Source: Trogon surrucura (taxonomy: Eukaryota > Chordata > Aves > Trogoniformes > Trogonidae). From it: a stretch of 64,000 nucleotides of DNA. The position numbers were made by a program, and so were the translations under genes. Every line of letters begins with the position of its first letter. The stretch's first letter is position 1. The stretch lies in the NCBI GenBank assembly GCA_020746105.1, contig CM036617.1, positions 172,264,412 to 172,328,411 on the forward strand. Reading direction: 5' to 3'. Of this stretch, positions 1-12,817 are shown in pieces. The notes under the pieces were generated by a model, which worked only from the letters and a program-made list of their open reading frames with translations, had not been told where the DNA came from and ran no database searches.

Positions 1-1418
1 GAATCACAAACCCTGCAATACCCACTTTATTTCATTGCTCTTTTGCATTGTTATTCTGCAGTACTCAGAGCCTGGATATGACATCCTAGGAAAAAAAAAA
101 AACAAAACTCCTACTGCAGTCTGTGAGTCACTCATGTTATTTTGTCACCATTTTACTTGCTGGTATTACCCTATGGCATTTCACTGATTTTTTTCTTCAT
201 TAGGCTATTCAGAAACCAAATGGGAAATTCAGGGTGAGCCTGTTAGTGACAAAATCCTCTTCTAAACTTCAATTTGCATACTTGACAGGGAATGAAGGCT
301 GCAGAATACACAGTCATCAGTTGCACTGCTTTGAAGGAATTGAAACAATATCTGGAGCCAAGTTCAGAGCTTCGCTTCCTAAGGGAGGGAGAGACGAGAG
401 GATACACAGAATGGTACCCAGAATCTCACAGATTCTGCCTAGGGATGCCCTGTGCTTTGGGCTTGAGGGATTTCAGCATGTTGCCCACTCTCTTCTTTTG
501 TCCTTTGGCTGGTTCCCAAGAAAATCCTTGTTTGGGGAACTGCAGGAGAAAGTAATTATATTTTATTTCATAGGTAATTTCTCCATTGTGTCAGCTCTCC
601 ATAGGGGAGATACGTATGGCTCAGAAAACATTTAAGACCCTTGTAAATATTAGCATACACCACCAGTGGAAGAAGACAGTGGTGCAAGTGGGGACTACTT
701 GCCACAAGAGAAATGATAGATCCCTGTAAGATGTGGCTGTTAATGCATATATACTCTGCAACTGAGGTTCATGTGCCTGAAGTGGAACAGCACCTTTAGA
801 GCTGCAATAATCACAAGAACTGTGAGGAACTCCATTAATAATCTCAGTACAGCTGGATACCTCACGTTTCCAGGTTTCAGTGATGATAACTGGGATGTCA
901 TGGACAGTGGCAAATTGAGGACTGTTTTGCAAAATTTCAGTAACAACAGCAGAAGGTACTTGACAGTACTGAACTGCTCATCTACACCCATACTGGTCTG
1001 GCATACCTAATATCCAAAGAGTGATACGGAGTTCTGAAATAGGCTGAGCCTAAAAAAGAGATGCTGCTGCTCTATACCCTGTACCAACTCCTGGAAAAAA
1101 GCTGTGAGAACAAATTCCTGAATGTTGTACCTGGAAAAGAGAGCCCATTGTTGTCATGGAGGCCACCAGGCAAATTTAGGGTACTACCAAGATGCAATGG
1201 GGCTGATATGGGCAGGAGAAATCTCCAGTCTTCTTCTCAGGGCTCTGAGGACTGGCAGGCATGTGGCCGGAGCTGCTAACCACTGTGAGATTGCAGCCCT
1301 GAGAGATGTCAGTGGACCATGGAGAGGACTCGTGGTCTTCCCATGTGGTGGCCTGCAGCTGGCAGGCAGCATTGAGGCTGTATAGTGCTAATACAGGTGG
1401 AGATCTTCTTGGGAGGAG
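1..1418. other. Unassigned non-coding DNA
   Basis: No recognisable gene or repeat family is seen. A short A-run lies near 91-102. The part from about 1050 to 1418 is visibly richer in G and C than its surroundings and carries overlapping short open frames on both strands. None of them resembles a known protein, and none has convincing splice signals. Confidence 0.5.
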
Positions 1419-1525
1419 AAGCTTTTTGTTTTCTAAAGCTACAGGGGCCTCATTAAAAGCAGACTTGATGTATCCATCACTATGGACTCCAAAATCTCCC
1501 TGTAGCTTTAGAAAACAAAAAGCTT
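1419..1525. repeat. Perfect 28-bp inverted repeat (foldback)
   Basis: The left arm at 1419-1446 and the right arm at 1498-1525 are exact reverse complements over 28 bases. They are separated by a 51-base spacer. Each outer end carries AAGCTT. As RNA or single-stranded DNA this would form a strong 28-bp stem. The flanks show no obvious target-site duplication, so a MITE-type transposon is not supported. A replication template switch, or a transcribed hairpin, are the alternatives. Confidence 0.9.
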
Positions 1526-1866
1526 TCATTGCAAACAAATAATGCTATTACAGCTCTTTAAAAGGTAGGGGAGTTCAATGTAACCACAGACAGTTTTTCA
1601 CTGTCTGTACTCATCAAATACCTTTCAAACCATTACAAATCCTCTGCTTCTCTATAGCATTAGTTTATTGGTTCTACAACTAATGAATCCAAAGAGCATA
1701 ATTGGGAATGGATGTTGGATGAGACAGAGACAGACAAGTGCACCAAGTCTATTGTTTCATTTCTGTAAGACTAATTAGTCCAATGTAGATTTGAGAATTA
1801 AATTTGAAAGGATGTTGAATGTTTTCAGATCTTGCTGTTAATTGATTTCACATGAGGTTTCTTGGG

Positions 1867-1885
1867 TTTTTTTTTTTTTTTTTTT
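1867..1885. repeat. Poly-T run (19 T)
   Basis: Nineteen uninterrupted T residues are followed by C and four more T. No retroposon body is recognisable on either side, so this is listed only as a homopolymer tract. Confidence 0.9.
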
Positions 1886-2115
1886 CTTTTATGAATTATT
1901 GCACTAACATAATGTCCAGAAACCATATTACCAAGGAAAGCCTTTGCAATTTAAAACTCTGGAAACCTCTCACATTTACAGATTTGAAATTACAGAATTA
2001 AAAAAGAATTGGGGAGGAAAGTTCCTACTTTCCAGTTTCCCCTACTTTGAGGGGAAACTGATTCTTGTACTAGCAAAACATGGAAAATTAAATATAATAT
2101 TTTGGCTTTTTCCAA

Positions 2116-2200
2116 ATCATAGAATCATAGAATCATAGAATGTTAGGGATTGGAAGGGACCTCGAAAGATCATCAAGTCCAATCCCCCTGCCAGAGCAGT
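2116..2200 (-). mobile_element. CR1 LINE 3' tail fragment
   Basis: The plus strand opens with three copies of the TCATAGAA-type octamer. It continues with the reverse complement of the usual CR1 3' UTR (GGATTGGAAGGGACC, then a CAAGTCCAATCCCCC block). Only about 85 bases are present, so this is a heavily 5'-truncated insertion lying on the minus strand. Its sequence closely matches the tail of the copy at 37321-37780, which suggests the same subfamily. Confidence 0.92.
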
Positions 2201-4067
2201 ACTTTAATAGATTTCATTCTAGCATGAACATACATGGAATATCTCAACCATTTGAATCCCTCTTCTGGGCTTGGAATCACCAGGCATTCTTGAAAAACCG
2301 TGAGTGCTACTGACTTGTCATTCATACAGCACCAACCATCTCTTAATTTTGGGCCAGTGCCATGAACTGGGGGGTGATGGCTGCTGACTTGATCACTGCA
2401 CACAAAGGTTGTTGTGATTAGTGCCCAGCCTTGCACCATCTTGAGCAAATTATCAATGTGCTGGTGAATTAATCCAATGACTTGTAAATTGTTCTGTTGT
2501 CTTTCTCTGTGTCTGAAGAGTCCAGCCTTGCTGTGACATCTTCTTTCCATTTCTAGCTAGTACACCAGATTTTGGTCCAATTTATTTTCACTGATTCAAA
2601 ACAGTTGTTGGAATATTATTCACTAGGGGCTACAGTTTAATGCAGTATCACTACAGTGTATATACATTCAATAAATTAAATAAGTGAATGAATAAATATT
2701 ACCTCCCAGCTTCACACAAAGGTGTCATGTGTATCACTGTGCTGTACAGTGTCCTGTCAACCCAGCAAATCCTTTTTCCTGTAACAATATTCATCATTAT
2801 ACCACCCAGGGTTCATAAAGCACAATTTAGAGATAATGGAAAAAATACAGGACACAACATGTTTCTGGCTGATAATATTGATTCCAGGTGTTCTGAGAGA
2901 AAATTAATTCAGTCATATGTTCCAACTGTAACACTGCTTACCCCTTTTATGAATGCCTGTTGAAACAGCTCCTAATATTCTGCAGACCCCAAACCACAGA
3001 TCAAAACTAATTACAAAAATTAAGGTAATTGTTAAAAAGCTTGCAGCGGAGTGCAGATTGGAGACACCAGCGGCTGCACAACACCACCTGACTCTTTTCT
3101 TGTCCGTGTGGAATTTATGAGAGGAATGATACTCAACAGAAAATTAATAAATCCAAGAGATATGGTCTTAAACTGTTGTCAGGGTGTTACACTTTTGGAG
3201 TAAGTCAGAACCATGATGTCCCCTTCTTTTTTTAAACTCACACGTAACATATGCCAACAGGTGCTAAACATTTCCATTTATTTCAAATAGTACATTAACC
3301 AGATTACAGGTTAGTAGGGGAGCTAAATTATTCATCACAAATACTGTTTTACTAGTCTGCAGATCTTCAGCAATTCGATTCACATTTGTGCAAGGGAAAA
3401 AACCCAATTTGCCAAGCAGTTCACTTGTGGCCAAATCTGAATATGTGACAGACTCATGAACTACTCTTTCTGGCTACGTCTCTTACACTTTGCCATGGTT
3501 ATTCATCATATACAATGAGTCATCTCCTGCTATGTGGTGTTACCTTTGTCTCATGACTGACATTGCTAAGTGTGAGAACATCCATACAGACATCAATCAA
3601 TGAATATTGAACAGTGGAGATGAGTTCTTGGATGTAAGTGCATTTCTCTTGAGTAAAACAAATATTTCAAGGCCATCACATATACTCTTAAAACATTCCC
3701 TTACTATTTCCTGGTGTTCCAGAAAACTAACTACTCATTTTCAGAAGACCAAAGGTTTAATCACCTCTGGCTGTAAAAACAGTGCAAAGCTAGAGAACTA
3801 CTGTGAAAGACATCTTCATCTCCAGAGTCAGGACCCACAACATCAACTTACTTGAACCAAACGCTGAATATATACTGGGTAGTAAAAACCGAGAATTCCC
3901 TTGTGCTGCCTACACTGCTGAAGAGGCAGAGTGCTCTTCATTCAAACCTCATTCACAGTTACATCCTTGAGTAAAAAGAAAAATGTCTCACCCATAAACC
4001 TCACTTGGATTTTCCAAAATTAAACTGGTTTTGTGTTTAAAGAATTGTTTTTTTCATGTACAGCTTG
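2201..4067. other. Unassigned AT-rich non-coding DNA
   Basis: Nothing beyond short chance open frames is recognisable here. The longest (about 125 codons on the minus strand, 2173-2550) starts inside the neighbouring CR1 tail and resembles no known family. Confidence 0.45.
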
Positions 4068-5100
4068 TAGTGAGGTGGATTGTGAACTGTTTGAGGGGAA
4101 GTCAGAAAGTTGTCAATGGGACAGAGTCTAGGTGGAGGCCTGTATCTAGTGGAGTCCCTCAGGGGTCTGTACTGGGACCAGTACTATTCAATATATTCAT
4201 CAATGAACAGAGTGCACCATCAGCGAATTTGCTGATGACACAAAACTGGGAGGAGTGGCTGACACACCAGAAGGCTGTGCTGCCATTCAGAGGGACCTGG
4301 ACAAGCTGGAGAGTTGGGCAGGAAGAAATTTTATGAAATACAGCAAGGGTAAGTCTTGCACCTGGAAAAGAATAACCCCATGTACCAGTACAGGTTGGAA
4401 ACTGACCTGCTGGAGAGCAACATAAGGGAAAAGGACCTGGTGGTTCTGGTGGACAGCAGGATGACCATGAGCCAGCAACATGCCCTCGTAGCCAAGAAAG
4501 CCAACGGCATCCTGGGGTGTATTAGAAAGAGTGTGGCTAGTAGGTCAAGAGAGGTTCTTCTCCCTGACTACTCTGCCCTGGTGAGGCCACATCTGGAATA
4601 TTGTGTCCAGTTCTGGGTCCCTCAGCTCAAGAGAGACAGGGAACTGCTGGAGAGAGTTCAGCGCAGAGCCACAAAGATGATGAAGGGAGTGGAACATCTC
4701 CCTTATGAGGAAAGGCTGAAGGAGCTGTGTCTCTTTAGCTTGGAGGAGGCTGAGGGGTGATCTCATAAATGTTTATAAATATGTCAAGGGTGAGTGTCAG
4801 GATGACGGAGCCAGGCTCTTTTCAGCGACGTCCAATGACAGGACGAGGGGCAACAGCTGCAAACTGAAGCACAGAAGGTTCCACAAAAACATTAGGAAAA
4901 ACATTTTCACTGTGAGGGTGACAGAGCATTGGAATAGACTGCCCAGAGAGATTTTGGAGTCTCCTTCTCTGGAGACATTTAAAACCCACCTGGACACGTT
5001 CCTCTTCTAGGTGATCCTGCTCTGGCAGCGTTTTGGACTACATGGTCTTTTGAGGTCCTTTCCAATCTCTAACATTCTGTGATTCTCTGTTATTCTGTGA
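4068..5100 (+). mobile_element. CR1 LINE, 5'-truncated, broken RT end
   Basis: This is the last kilobase of a CR1 element in sense orientation. It runs from the C-terminal half of the reverse transcriptase through the 3' UTR and ends in octamer repeats at 5100. A frame including 4031-4336 carries the SSGVPQGS motif. The catalytic FADD codons sit at 4228-4239 in a different frame, because the stretch between them is about 13 bases shorter than in the copy at 21613-22688. The frame resumes at 4356-4760 and breaks again in the 'LEEAEG' region. It is an inactive, moderately old insertion; the endonuclease and ORF1 are absent. Confidence 0.93.
4356..4760 (+). pseudogene. CR1 reverse transcriptase C-terminal remnant
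   Basis: This 134-codon open piece encodes the region downstream of the RT active site. It includes segments parallel to [13 protein letters not shown] and [11 protein letters not shown] in the better-preserved copy at 21696-22676. The piece lacks its own start context. It is cut off from the upstream RT motifs by a frameshift and from the normal C-terminus by a further indel near 4755. In an intact CR1, ORF2 supplies reverse transcription for target-primed integration; this fragment cannot. Confidence 0.85.
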
Positions 5101-7232
5101 GTTTGCTTAAAATTCATAACAAAGGCATGGTGGGTCTTGATGAATCAGATTTTGTGTGTGAAAAAAGTGATCTAGGATTTGCACAAGCAGTCAGTCTTTA
5201 CCGTCATATTTACTAATCCTGGCCTTAGGAAGAATAATTGACAATGATGATTCACCAGATGGTTTGTTCTGCCATCCTACAAGCAGGTACTGAATAGCAG
5301 AAGAATTATTTAGATGTTCTTCTTGTTTACTTTATTTCTAGATTATTCAAGTACAGACTCCCTTGTGAGACATAACACTCATTTAAACTTATTCCTATAT
5401 TCATTTTGCTATGAGACTATTTTAGAGCTACTTGAGATCTAAGTTGCATTCTGAAGATAGCAAGCAAATTCCACTGCAGAGAAAACAAAATAAGCTAATG
5501 TTTATCTATGAAACTGTTTGCTTTCCTGTATATTTTTAAAATTTATATTAGAATTCATCTGAACAGACATTTCTATTTATTTTTCCCTATCTAGCTGAGA
5601 ACTTCTGTTATGTAGTATGTAACCCACTATCATAGGAGTGAAACTACGTTTCATGAAAATTTCCTCTCCTTGTATTGAATTCATACCTAGTTATATCGCA
5701 TTTATCATAAAATGACTCCAGTCCCATTATTACATAGAGTTTATCTCACTTCCTCAGTTCGGGGCTTTTGGGTCCTTTTGGTCTCTGTGGTTACGGTAGG
5801 GGATTTTTTTTGATTGGTTTCGTTTGGGGTTTTGTTTTGTTTTTCTGTGTGTTACACTGTAAATTTAAAGCAAGCATGCGGGTACTTAAAAGGCCTTCTG
5901 TAAATTAATGAAAATGTATACAAATGGACAATCTGGTATTGCTTCATAGAGGACACCAGGAGGTATAGTAGCTTGAAATTCACATTCTTATTTGCATTTT
6001 CACTCCCATTTATGGAAAATACACAGATGGAATTTGCTGAGTTTTGTATTTATCAAACCTAACAGGCTGCAAGCAGAACCTTTTGAAGACAAACCAGCCA
6101 TTAGCAGCTGGAAGAACAATGCTAACCACTGTACTGTGTAATAGTTTTCACAGCTTAACTAGAACAAATGGCCTGATTCTTCAGTGTGGAAATTCTAGCT
6201 TTGTCAATATTCACAGAGCACTGGGTTTATTTGTATTAGGTTTAAAAATGTAGAAAGTGTGCCGCTTGGTATGTTCATCTAGTATATTCACACATCATGT
6301 TAGAAGTAGGAGGTTCAAATCACGTATTTACAGCTAAAGATAGACAAGATTTAAAGAACACCTATTAATCTCTTCCTGTGAATTTTGTAAATTGTCTATA
6401 GTGGGAAAGAGCAAACAAGAAACCAAGAAGTTCACTTCCTGTGCATGTTTTTAACAGGCACCTTCTTCAAAGTTTTATAAAGTTTTTTCTAAACAGCATA
6501 TGTTCAACTTGAAATCAAGTGAATACTAAACTCTCTGTTCACTGTTAGGACAGCACTGAGAAACCACTGCCATTGGGGAAAGGAGCTCCCACTGATCCTG
6601 AATGAAACTTTCACTGAGGAATGAAATACAGGAGATTCAACTTGCAATTCATATTACAAGTAGATTTTGTGACAGGCAGTTTCTCTGTTAAAACAGTCTT
6701 ACATTAACAGCACTTTTCTCTCCTGTTTACAAAATGGCATTCTGTACCTGTGAATTGCTCTGAGGTTAATCCGTCAAATCAGATGAGGAGTCAGGAACAT
6801 GACTATCCTAAATAATGAAAATTGACAACTTAAATACAAGTCAGCCCTCAGGTTTCCCACTGATTAAACTATGAAAATGAGGAGGAAGTAGGAATGCCAA
6901 TTGACAGAGGAAAGTGGTGCTGGCATTGTGGCCATGAGCCTCTCGGCCTCGAGAGTCCAAGCTGCTGGGATTGACAACAAGGAAGTCTTGACTCTTTGTA
7001 CTGCTTCTGAAGACAGCTACAATTCCTGGCATGGAAAATTTGGAATGTGCAGTGTCTGTAACAGCTGTGCGGAGACCATGCTCTGACCTGTTTGTACCTA
7101 CCAAGAGCCTTACCAGTCAAGGCCTGCAATTTTTCATCAAAAGAAATTGAATGTTAAGCGCTGAAAGCAAGGTGTGGAGGCGGTAATGTCCTCCACAGTT
7201 TTATCCATTTAAAAGCTAGGCCTCTGGTTTTG
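5101..7232. other. Unassigned AT-rich non-coding DNA
   Basis: No gene or repeat family is recognised. A locally G/T-rich stretch lies around 5760-5855. The remaining sequence shows only short frames on both strands. Confidence 0.45.
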
Positions 7233-7290
7233 AGTCTGGACTTGATGATCTCAGAGGTCTTTTCCAGACTCAATAATTCTGTGATTCTCT
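7233..7290 (+). mobile_element. Degraded CR1 3' tail
   Basis: A segment resembling the end of the CR1 3' UTR (GGACTTGATGATCTCAGAGG, then a TTCCA block) is followed by a short octamer-like ending AATTCTGTGATTCT. It diverges clearly from the young tails elsewhere in the window, so it is an old, strongly truncated insertion in sense orientation. Confidence 0.75.
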
Positions 7291-9954
7291 TGTGTGAGGC
7301 AACTGCTTTGTCTTTCTACAGCTTGTGGAAAAGATGACACCTCTAAAAGGCCCTTAGTTCTGGTTACTTCAGACACACTTTAGGTAGCTGGATTGCCCTC
7401 TGGCAGAGTTAGTCTCCCTCCACTGACCACAGAAAGAGCTTCAGTAACTACTTTACACTAGATATCTAACTTTTATATTGTTTAGGTTAGTGAGCTGAAT
7501 CCCATTTCAATTCCGCAACTTCAGAAATGTGGGGAGCTGGCTCGAATGATCATTTGATCGGTTGTCTCACCAATGCTGTGCCTGAGCAGATGTTTCTATT
7601 GAGTTGTCCACAATGACTCCAGAACTTCACCTGAGTGCTTGCCATTAAAGTCAGTCATGTCTGAGAAGTTTAGATTGCTTCTCCCAAAAGCTGATTACCT
7701 TTGTACTAAATTTTATCTATTTCAACCAATACACATATGCCTTGCTTTCTCTAAATAGCTGTGGAAACAGTATAATGTAATAATATGAGTCTGAGCTGTG
7801 ATGCTTTATAAAAACCTGTATGTGCTAGTACGCATGGGAAACTTTATTGACCCAGATTCTCACTGTATACGTGAAGAATAACTGAGATGCAGATTCAGAT
7901 GATGGAATTAATAGATTCACAATTAAATACCTGCCAATCTGCCTCTGAAATTCTGAAGAATAACATCTATCACTAAATGGTATTATTTCAAAGTATATAA
8001 GCACACTTTGTGTTCATCATCAGACCGCAAATAAATGTTATCAAGAGATGTGTAACCAGGTCAGATGGAGCACAAGCCCAAGAGGCAGTTAACAAACAAA
8101 TTAATTAACATTCAAATTAAAATAATTTCAATTCTGATCACACGTGATTATTGAGCTGTCAGATCTAAGCTTTGTTTGGAAATACAACACTTGCCCATAT
8201 TGATGGATGGAAGAATCAGAATAACTATTGACTCAAAAGCTCAAAGTCTATTAAACATATCATCTCTGGATTCCACCCTTTGTTCACTGACACATCTGAG
8301 TGACATTTGATTAATGGTTTGGTCTTGATAATATATTTAATGCAATCTCTCCCACAATGTGATTCACTGTACTGGAAATGCAGATGAAAAGGTGTATTCA
8401 GTGTTTTGCAAAGGGTCACAGACGAGGAGCATCACCCTCAACATTTGTAGCTATCTAGGCACAGAAAGAGGTAATCCATGCTCAGTGGTAGACTATCAGA
8501 GCTTTTCATACTGCACATAATGACCATATATAATGGATTTCAGAATAAAAACTAATTGTCTCACAGTGCAACTCAGAGACAATAACAATCACTAATAATT
8601 AAGGAAGAGGAGCAACAACTCATTATACAATGTTTAATATGAAGGGTTAGAAGACATAATTACCAAGAATTCTCACTTAGGTTCAGTCAATAATGACATG
8701 TAAGAGTAACCTGATTCTGCAAAGAGATGCATAGATACAAATGCTGATATGCACATGCACAACCCATGGTGAATGGCATAATTGAAATCAGTGGGCCTAC
8801 TCAGAGAGTTTATGACTTATTTACTCTGTGTTTTCTCTAAAACGCTCTGGTAGCAAGATTTCCTACTTCAGTCTTTCGTAAGTACCTGTTGATACCTTCG
8901 ATGCCAAGGTTACTCCCTTTGCTTTAAATTACTGATCCATAATTTCGTAGACCAGGAAAACTTCCTCACCCTTCACTCTCTCTCCAACAGGATTTGTATT
9001 GGGAGCAGCAAAATAGAAGCCATATTTAGCTACTATCAAATTTCTTGCGGACTTCCCATGCACCTGTCCCAGCACTGAAGTGCTCTGTCGGTGAGAAATG
9101 GGGCTGCCCATTCTCCTTGCTGCATCGCTACACACAGAGGACAGGAGGATCTGTGCCCTGCAGCTGCAACTGCACATTACACAGTCCTCTCCCATGTCCT
9201 CGCTGTGAAGCAGCTACCCATTGACGAGCCGTTTGTCACATTCACAAAATATTTATTCTGTATCTACACATTTGGCCCCTCTTGTTGAGATACAATTAGG
9301 ACTGTCCGTCATTCACGGGTTGGATGTCCCATTAGGAAAACTGTCACATCTCCTTACATATGGAGAACATACATGAGTTATTCTATACGCCAAGGCATAT
9401 ATTAAATGTACTATCAGTCAACAGTTATTAATTATGAACAGGCTGGTCTCAGCTTGGCCTAGTAGACAGTGGTTTAGGTTGCTGGCATTTTATCATTCTC
9501 CTCCTCATTTTCTTACAGTAAGAACTAGGTAGGGCAAAAATTACATTGCTGCACCTATACTGATAGAACTGAAGTAATGTGGCAGCCCTTCCCAGTCTGG
9601 GCAGGGTTACAGTGGCACTGAAGTAGGTGAATGTGATTCTATGTGTGTTTACATACTTATCACTAAAAGATATTCCTGTACTGGGAGAGGAATAAATGAC
9701 TGTAGTAAGCATATTTGTGATACAGAATCTGTGCCCATCCTAGTGAATCTATATTAGCAAAAACACTAATATGTCAGCACATAGGGAAATAAAAACTACA
9801 GTGCTTGGCAGCTTAAAAAATCAGTATCATAAACTCTGTATATGCCGTAGGTGTCCAATATGTACCAACCTAAATCACCTCTGTTGGAGTTTAGATGATG
9901 ACATTTCACTTAACAAGGGGACTAGTTAAGCATATGTACATGGAGCTCATGAAA
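7291..9954. other. Unassigned AT-rich non-coding DNA
   Basis: No transposon or coding signal is recognised over this 2.7-kb stretch. Short frames near 8929-9288 overlap each other on opposite strands and look like chance. Confidence 0.45.
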
Positions 9955-10180
9955 ATTTGAAATTATGTATACTATAGTTTATATACATATGTAACTATAT
10001 TACGATAACTTATATGTATATATATAGTCTATATACTATAGTTTATATTTGCATAATATATATAATACATTGCATATAATATATCTGAAATATAATATAT
10101 AACATATATAATAAATTATAATATATAGTATATAATATGTAGTTTATAACATATAATATGTAATATTTAGTATATATGCT
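9955..10180. repeat. AT-rich low-complexity tract
   Basis: About 225 bases are made almost only of A and T, with many imperfect ATATAA/TATATA-type units and local palindromes (for example TATACTATAGTTTATA). No exact tandem period holds for long. Such tracts are prone to cruciform formation and length change; no function is evident. Confidence 0.85.
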
Positions 10181-10644
10181 TGGTTGTTGAAAATGTTCAA
10201 TTCCATTCCTCTATCTTTCATAAAAATTACATGGAAACTGCCGATACTAGATTTTTGTCTCCACTTGTTCCATTTGTGAAGAAAACTTTGTCAGTGTATT
10301 TTGTAGCTAACGAACATGACAGTTTCAAGTTTAAAGATTACAAGAATTGGCATCTCTAACAAGTGTGGACAAGGCTGTCAGAGGATTAAAGCTGAGATGT
10401 TTAGTGGTGACTGTTTAAATACACTATTTATTAATTTCTCTCACAGTGGTGGAGCAAATATCATAGTTGGAAGGCCAGCACAAAATACTCTTCCATATTT
10501 TGTTCCCTTAACTGGCTGTTCTCCAGGGAGCTCAGTTCCACAGTAATGGCAATGTCCAACCAGATGGACACCTGAGCTGCAGTGAGGAAAACTGAGATCC
10601 ATGAGTACAACTGGCCAGATTCAAACTAAGGAGTTACAGCTTTA
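10181..10644. other. Unassigned non-coding DNA
   Basis: Nothing is recognised between the AT-rich tract and the CR1 tail that starts at 10645. Confidence 0.45.
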
Positions 10645-11545
10645 GATCATAGGATCATAGAATGTTAAGGGTTGGAAGGAACCTCTAGAGATCATCTAGT
10701 CCAACCTCTCTGCCAAAGCAAGATTCCCTAGGACAGGCCACACAAGAATGCACCCAGGCAGGTTTTGAAAGTCTCCAGAGAAGGAGACTCCAGAAACACT
10801 CTGGGCAGCCAGTTCCAGTGCTCCATCACCCTCACAGTAAAGAAGTTTCTCTTCATGTTGAGGTGGAATTTCCCATGTTTTAACTTAAACCCATTATTTC
10901 TTGTTCTATTGCTGGGCATCACTGTTTGTCTCCTTCCTCTTGACACCCACCTCTCAGATATTTATATACGTTAATAAGATCCTCTCTCAGTCATCTCTTT
11001 TCAAGGTTGAACAGCCCCAGTTCTCTCAGTCTCTCTTCATAGGAGAGATGTTCAAGTCCCTTAACCATCCTCGTAGCTCTCCGTTGGACTCTCTCCAGTA
11101 GGTCCCTGTCTCTCTTGAATCAGGGAGCCCAAAACTGGACACAGTATTCCACGTATGGTCTCACCAGGGCAGAGTAGAGGGGGAGGAGAACTTCCTTAGA
11201 CCTGCTGGACACACCTTTCTTTTCTTAATGTGCCCCAGGATCCCATTGGCCTTCTTGGCCACAAGGGCACATTGCTGTCCCATGGACAACTCTCTGTCCC
11301 CTAGGACTCCAAGGTTTTTCTCCATGGGGCTGTTTTCACCAGGGCAACTCCTAATCTGTACTGGTGCCTGGTGTTATTCCTCCCCAGATGCAGGAATCTA
11401 CACTTGCCCTTATTGAACTTCATGAGGTTCACCTTTTCCCAGCTTTCCAGCCTGTCCAGACCTCATTGGATTGTTTTCTAGATCCTAGAAAACTGTCATG
11501 GATCACATTCAGCACATCTATCCAGTCTGGCACAAGTAATGTTAC
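10645..11545 (-). mobile_element. CR1 LINE, 5'-truncated, antisense
   Basis: The plus strand shows the reverse complement of the CR1 tail (ATCATAGGATCATAGAATG) followed by about 870 bases of reversed ORF2 C-terminal sequence. Recognisable blocks include the complement of the 'ETFKTCL' and 'TFFTVR' region near 10728-10946. No frame stays open across the copy. The 5' end of the element is ill defined, because similarity to the other copies fades after about 11470. It abuts an oppositely oriented CR1 piece. Confidence 0.88.
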
Positions 11546-11547
11546 AC

Positions 11548-11985
11548 AAAGATGTTTAAGAGACTGGAACATCTGACATATGAGAAGCTGAGAGAGCTGG
11601 GATTGTTCAGCCTGGAGAATCTTTCCAGTGTCCACAAACAGCTTATGGGAACAGCAAAGATGAAGTCAAATTCTTCTCAGTGTCACCCAGTGAGAGGACT
11701 GGAGGTAATGGGCACAAATGGAAATACAGGAATTCCTGCTTAAACAGAGAAATAATAATTAAAAAAAAAAACCCACAATGTGAGTGTGGTCAAACACTGG
11801 ACTCGTTTGCCCACATATATTGTGGTTTCTCCATCCCAGAAAGGTTGTGGTGTTTCAGTCCTTGGAGAGGCCAGACACAGCCCTGGGCAACCTGCTCTAG
11901 CTGGTCCTGCTTTGAGCAGGAAGGTGGACTAGATGGTCTCCAAATATGCCTGCCAACCTGAACAGTTTTGTGATTCTTTGATTCC
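11548..11985 (+). mobile_element. Old CR1 LINE tail, sense
   Basis: A diverged 3' CR1 segment starts at the '[20 protein letters not shown]' region. It passes through a degraded remnant and ends with a tail-like TTTTGTGATTCTTTGATTC. It contains an internal A-run around 11761-11771 and several indels. Because it is joined 5'-to-5' to the antisense copy at 10645-11545, the two form a large imperfect inverted arrangement. Confidence 0.82.
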
Positions 11986-12817
11986 ACACTGATGCGCCTC
12001 TAAGTGAGAGTTAATTTGTCTCTAAGCTAGTAAGATTGATACTCTTTCCTTCCCTTCAGTTACCTTCTCCTATTTTGAACTTTTATATCAGGGCTGCTCT
12101 TTGTCCAGACTGTGATTATTTCACTCCACTCTCCCATTGACTTCAAATGGAATTGGACTATGTTCTAAAGAACATAATGCTAAGGTGTCAAAGATGCCCA
12201 CTGTTTCCACTGAGAAAATCAGTGGCAATGATATATTCAGCCCACCTGTGAATTTGTGACAATTCAGCTACATTACTAAAAACATTTTTAAACATTTTTA
12301 TCCATACATATATCTGACCTTTATAGTTTCCTGACCCCAAACAAATTTTTCTGTGGTTAAGGATTCATCCCCTTTGTGGTCTGCAGCTTTACTCACGGCA
12401 TTTATTCCATTCACTACTTTCTCATTTTCTATATTATTTGTTGTGGCCAAAGTTATCTTTTTAAAGATGAGCTCTTCACAAACCTTCTATAACTCTATTA
12501 CATTGACTTCTCTTTCCCCTCTTTACTTCCTCCCCCACCTCCATATAGATTTTCTGGCAGTTTATGTTTTCTTCTTGAAGTAGAATTTCTTTAATAACTA
12601 CAAGACCCTTTAAGACCAAAAAAAAATTCATCTTCACGGAAGCTTACAGAACTTCTGCCTGGACCTCAGCAGTAAAAAATGAAACTCTTACAGCAGTCAA
12701 AGTTGATTTTGATTCTGAGATGAAGGTTTTGAAGATCTTTGCATGAACTGATCACATGCCAAGTAATTGTGAAAAATGAACACTAGGACACCTGAATAAG
12801 AAGATATTGTATGGCCT
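11986..12817. other. Unassigned non-coding DNA
   Basis: No supported feature is seen. A pyrimidine-rich stretch around 12500-12545 and a short A-run near 12620 are the only low-complexity marks. Confidence 0.45.
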
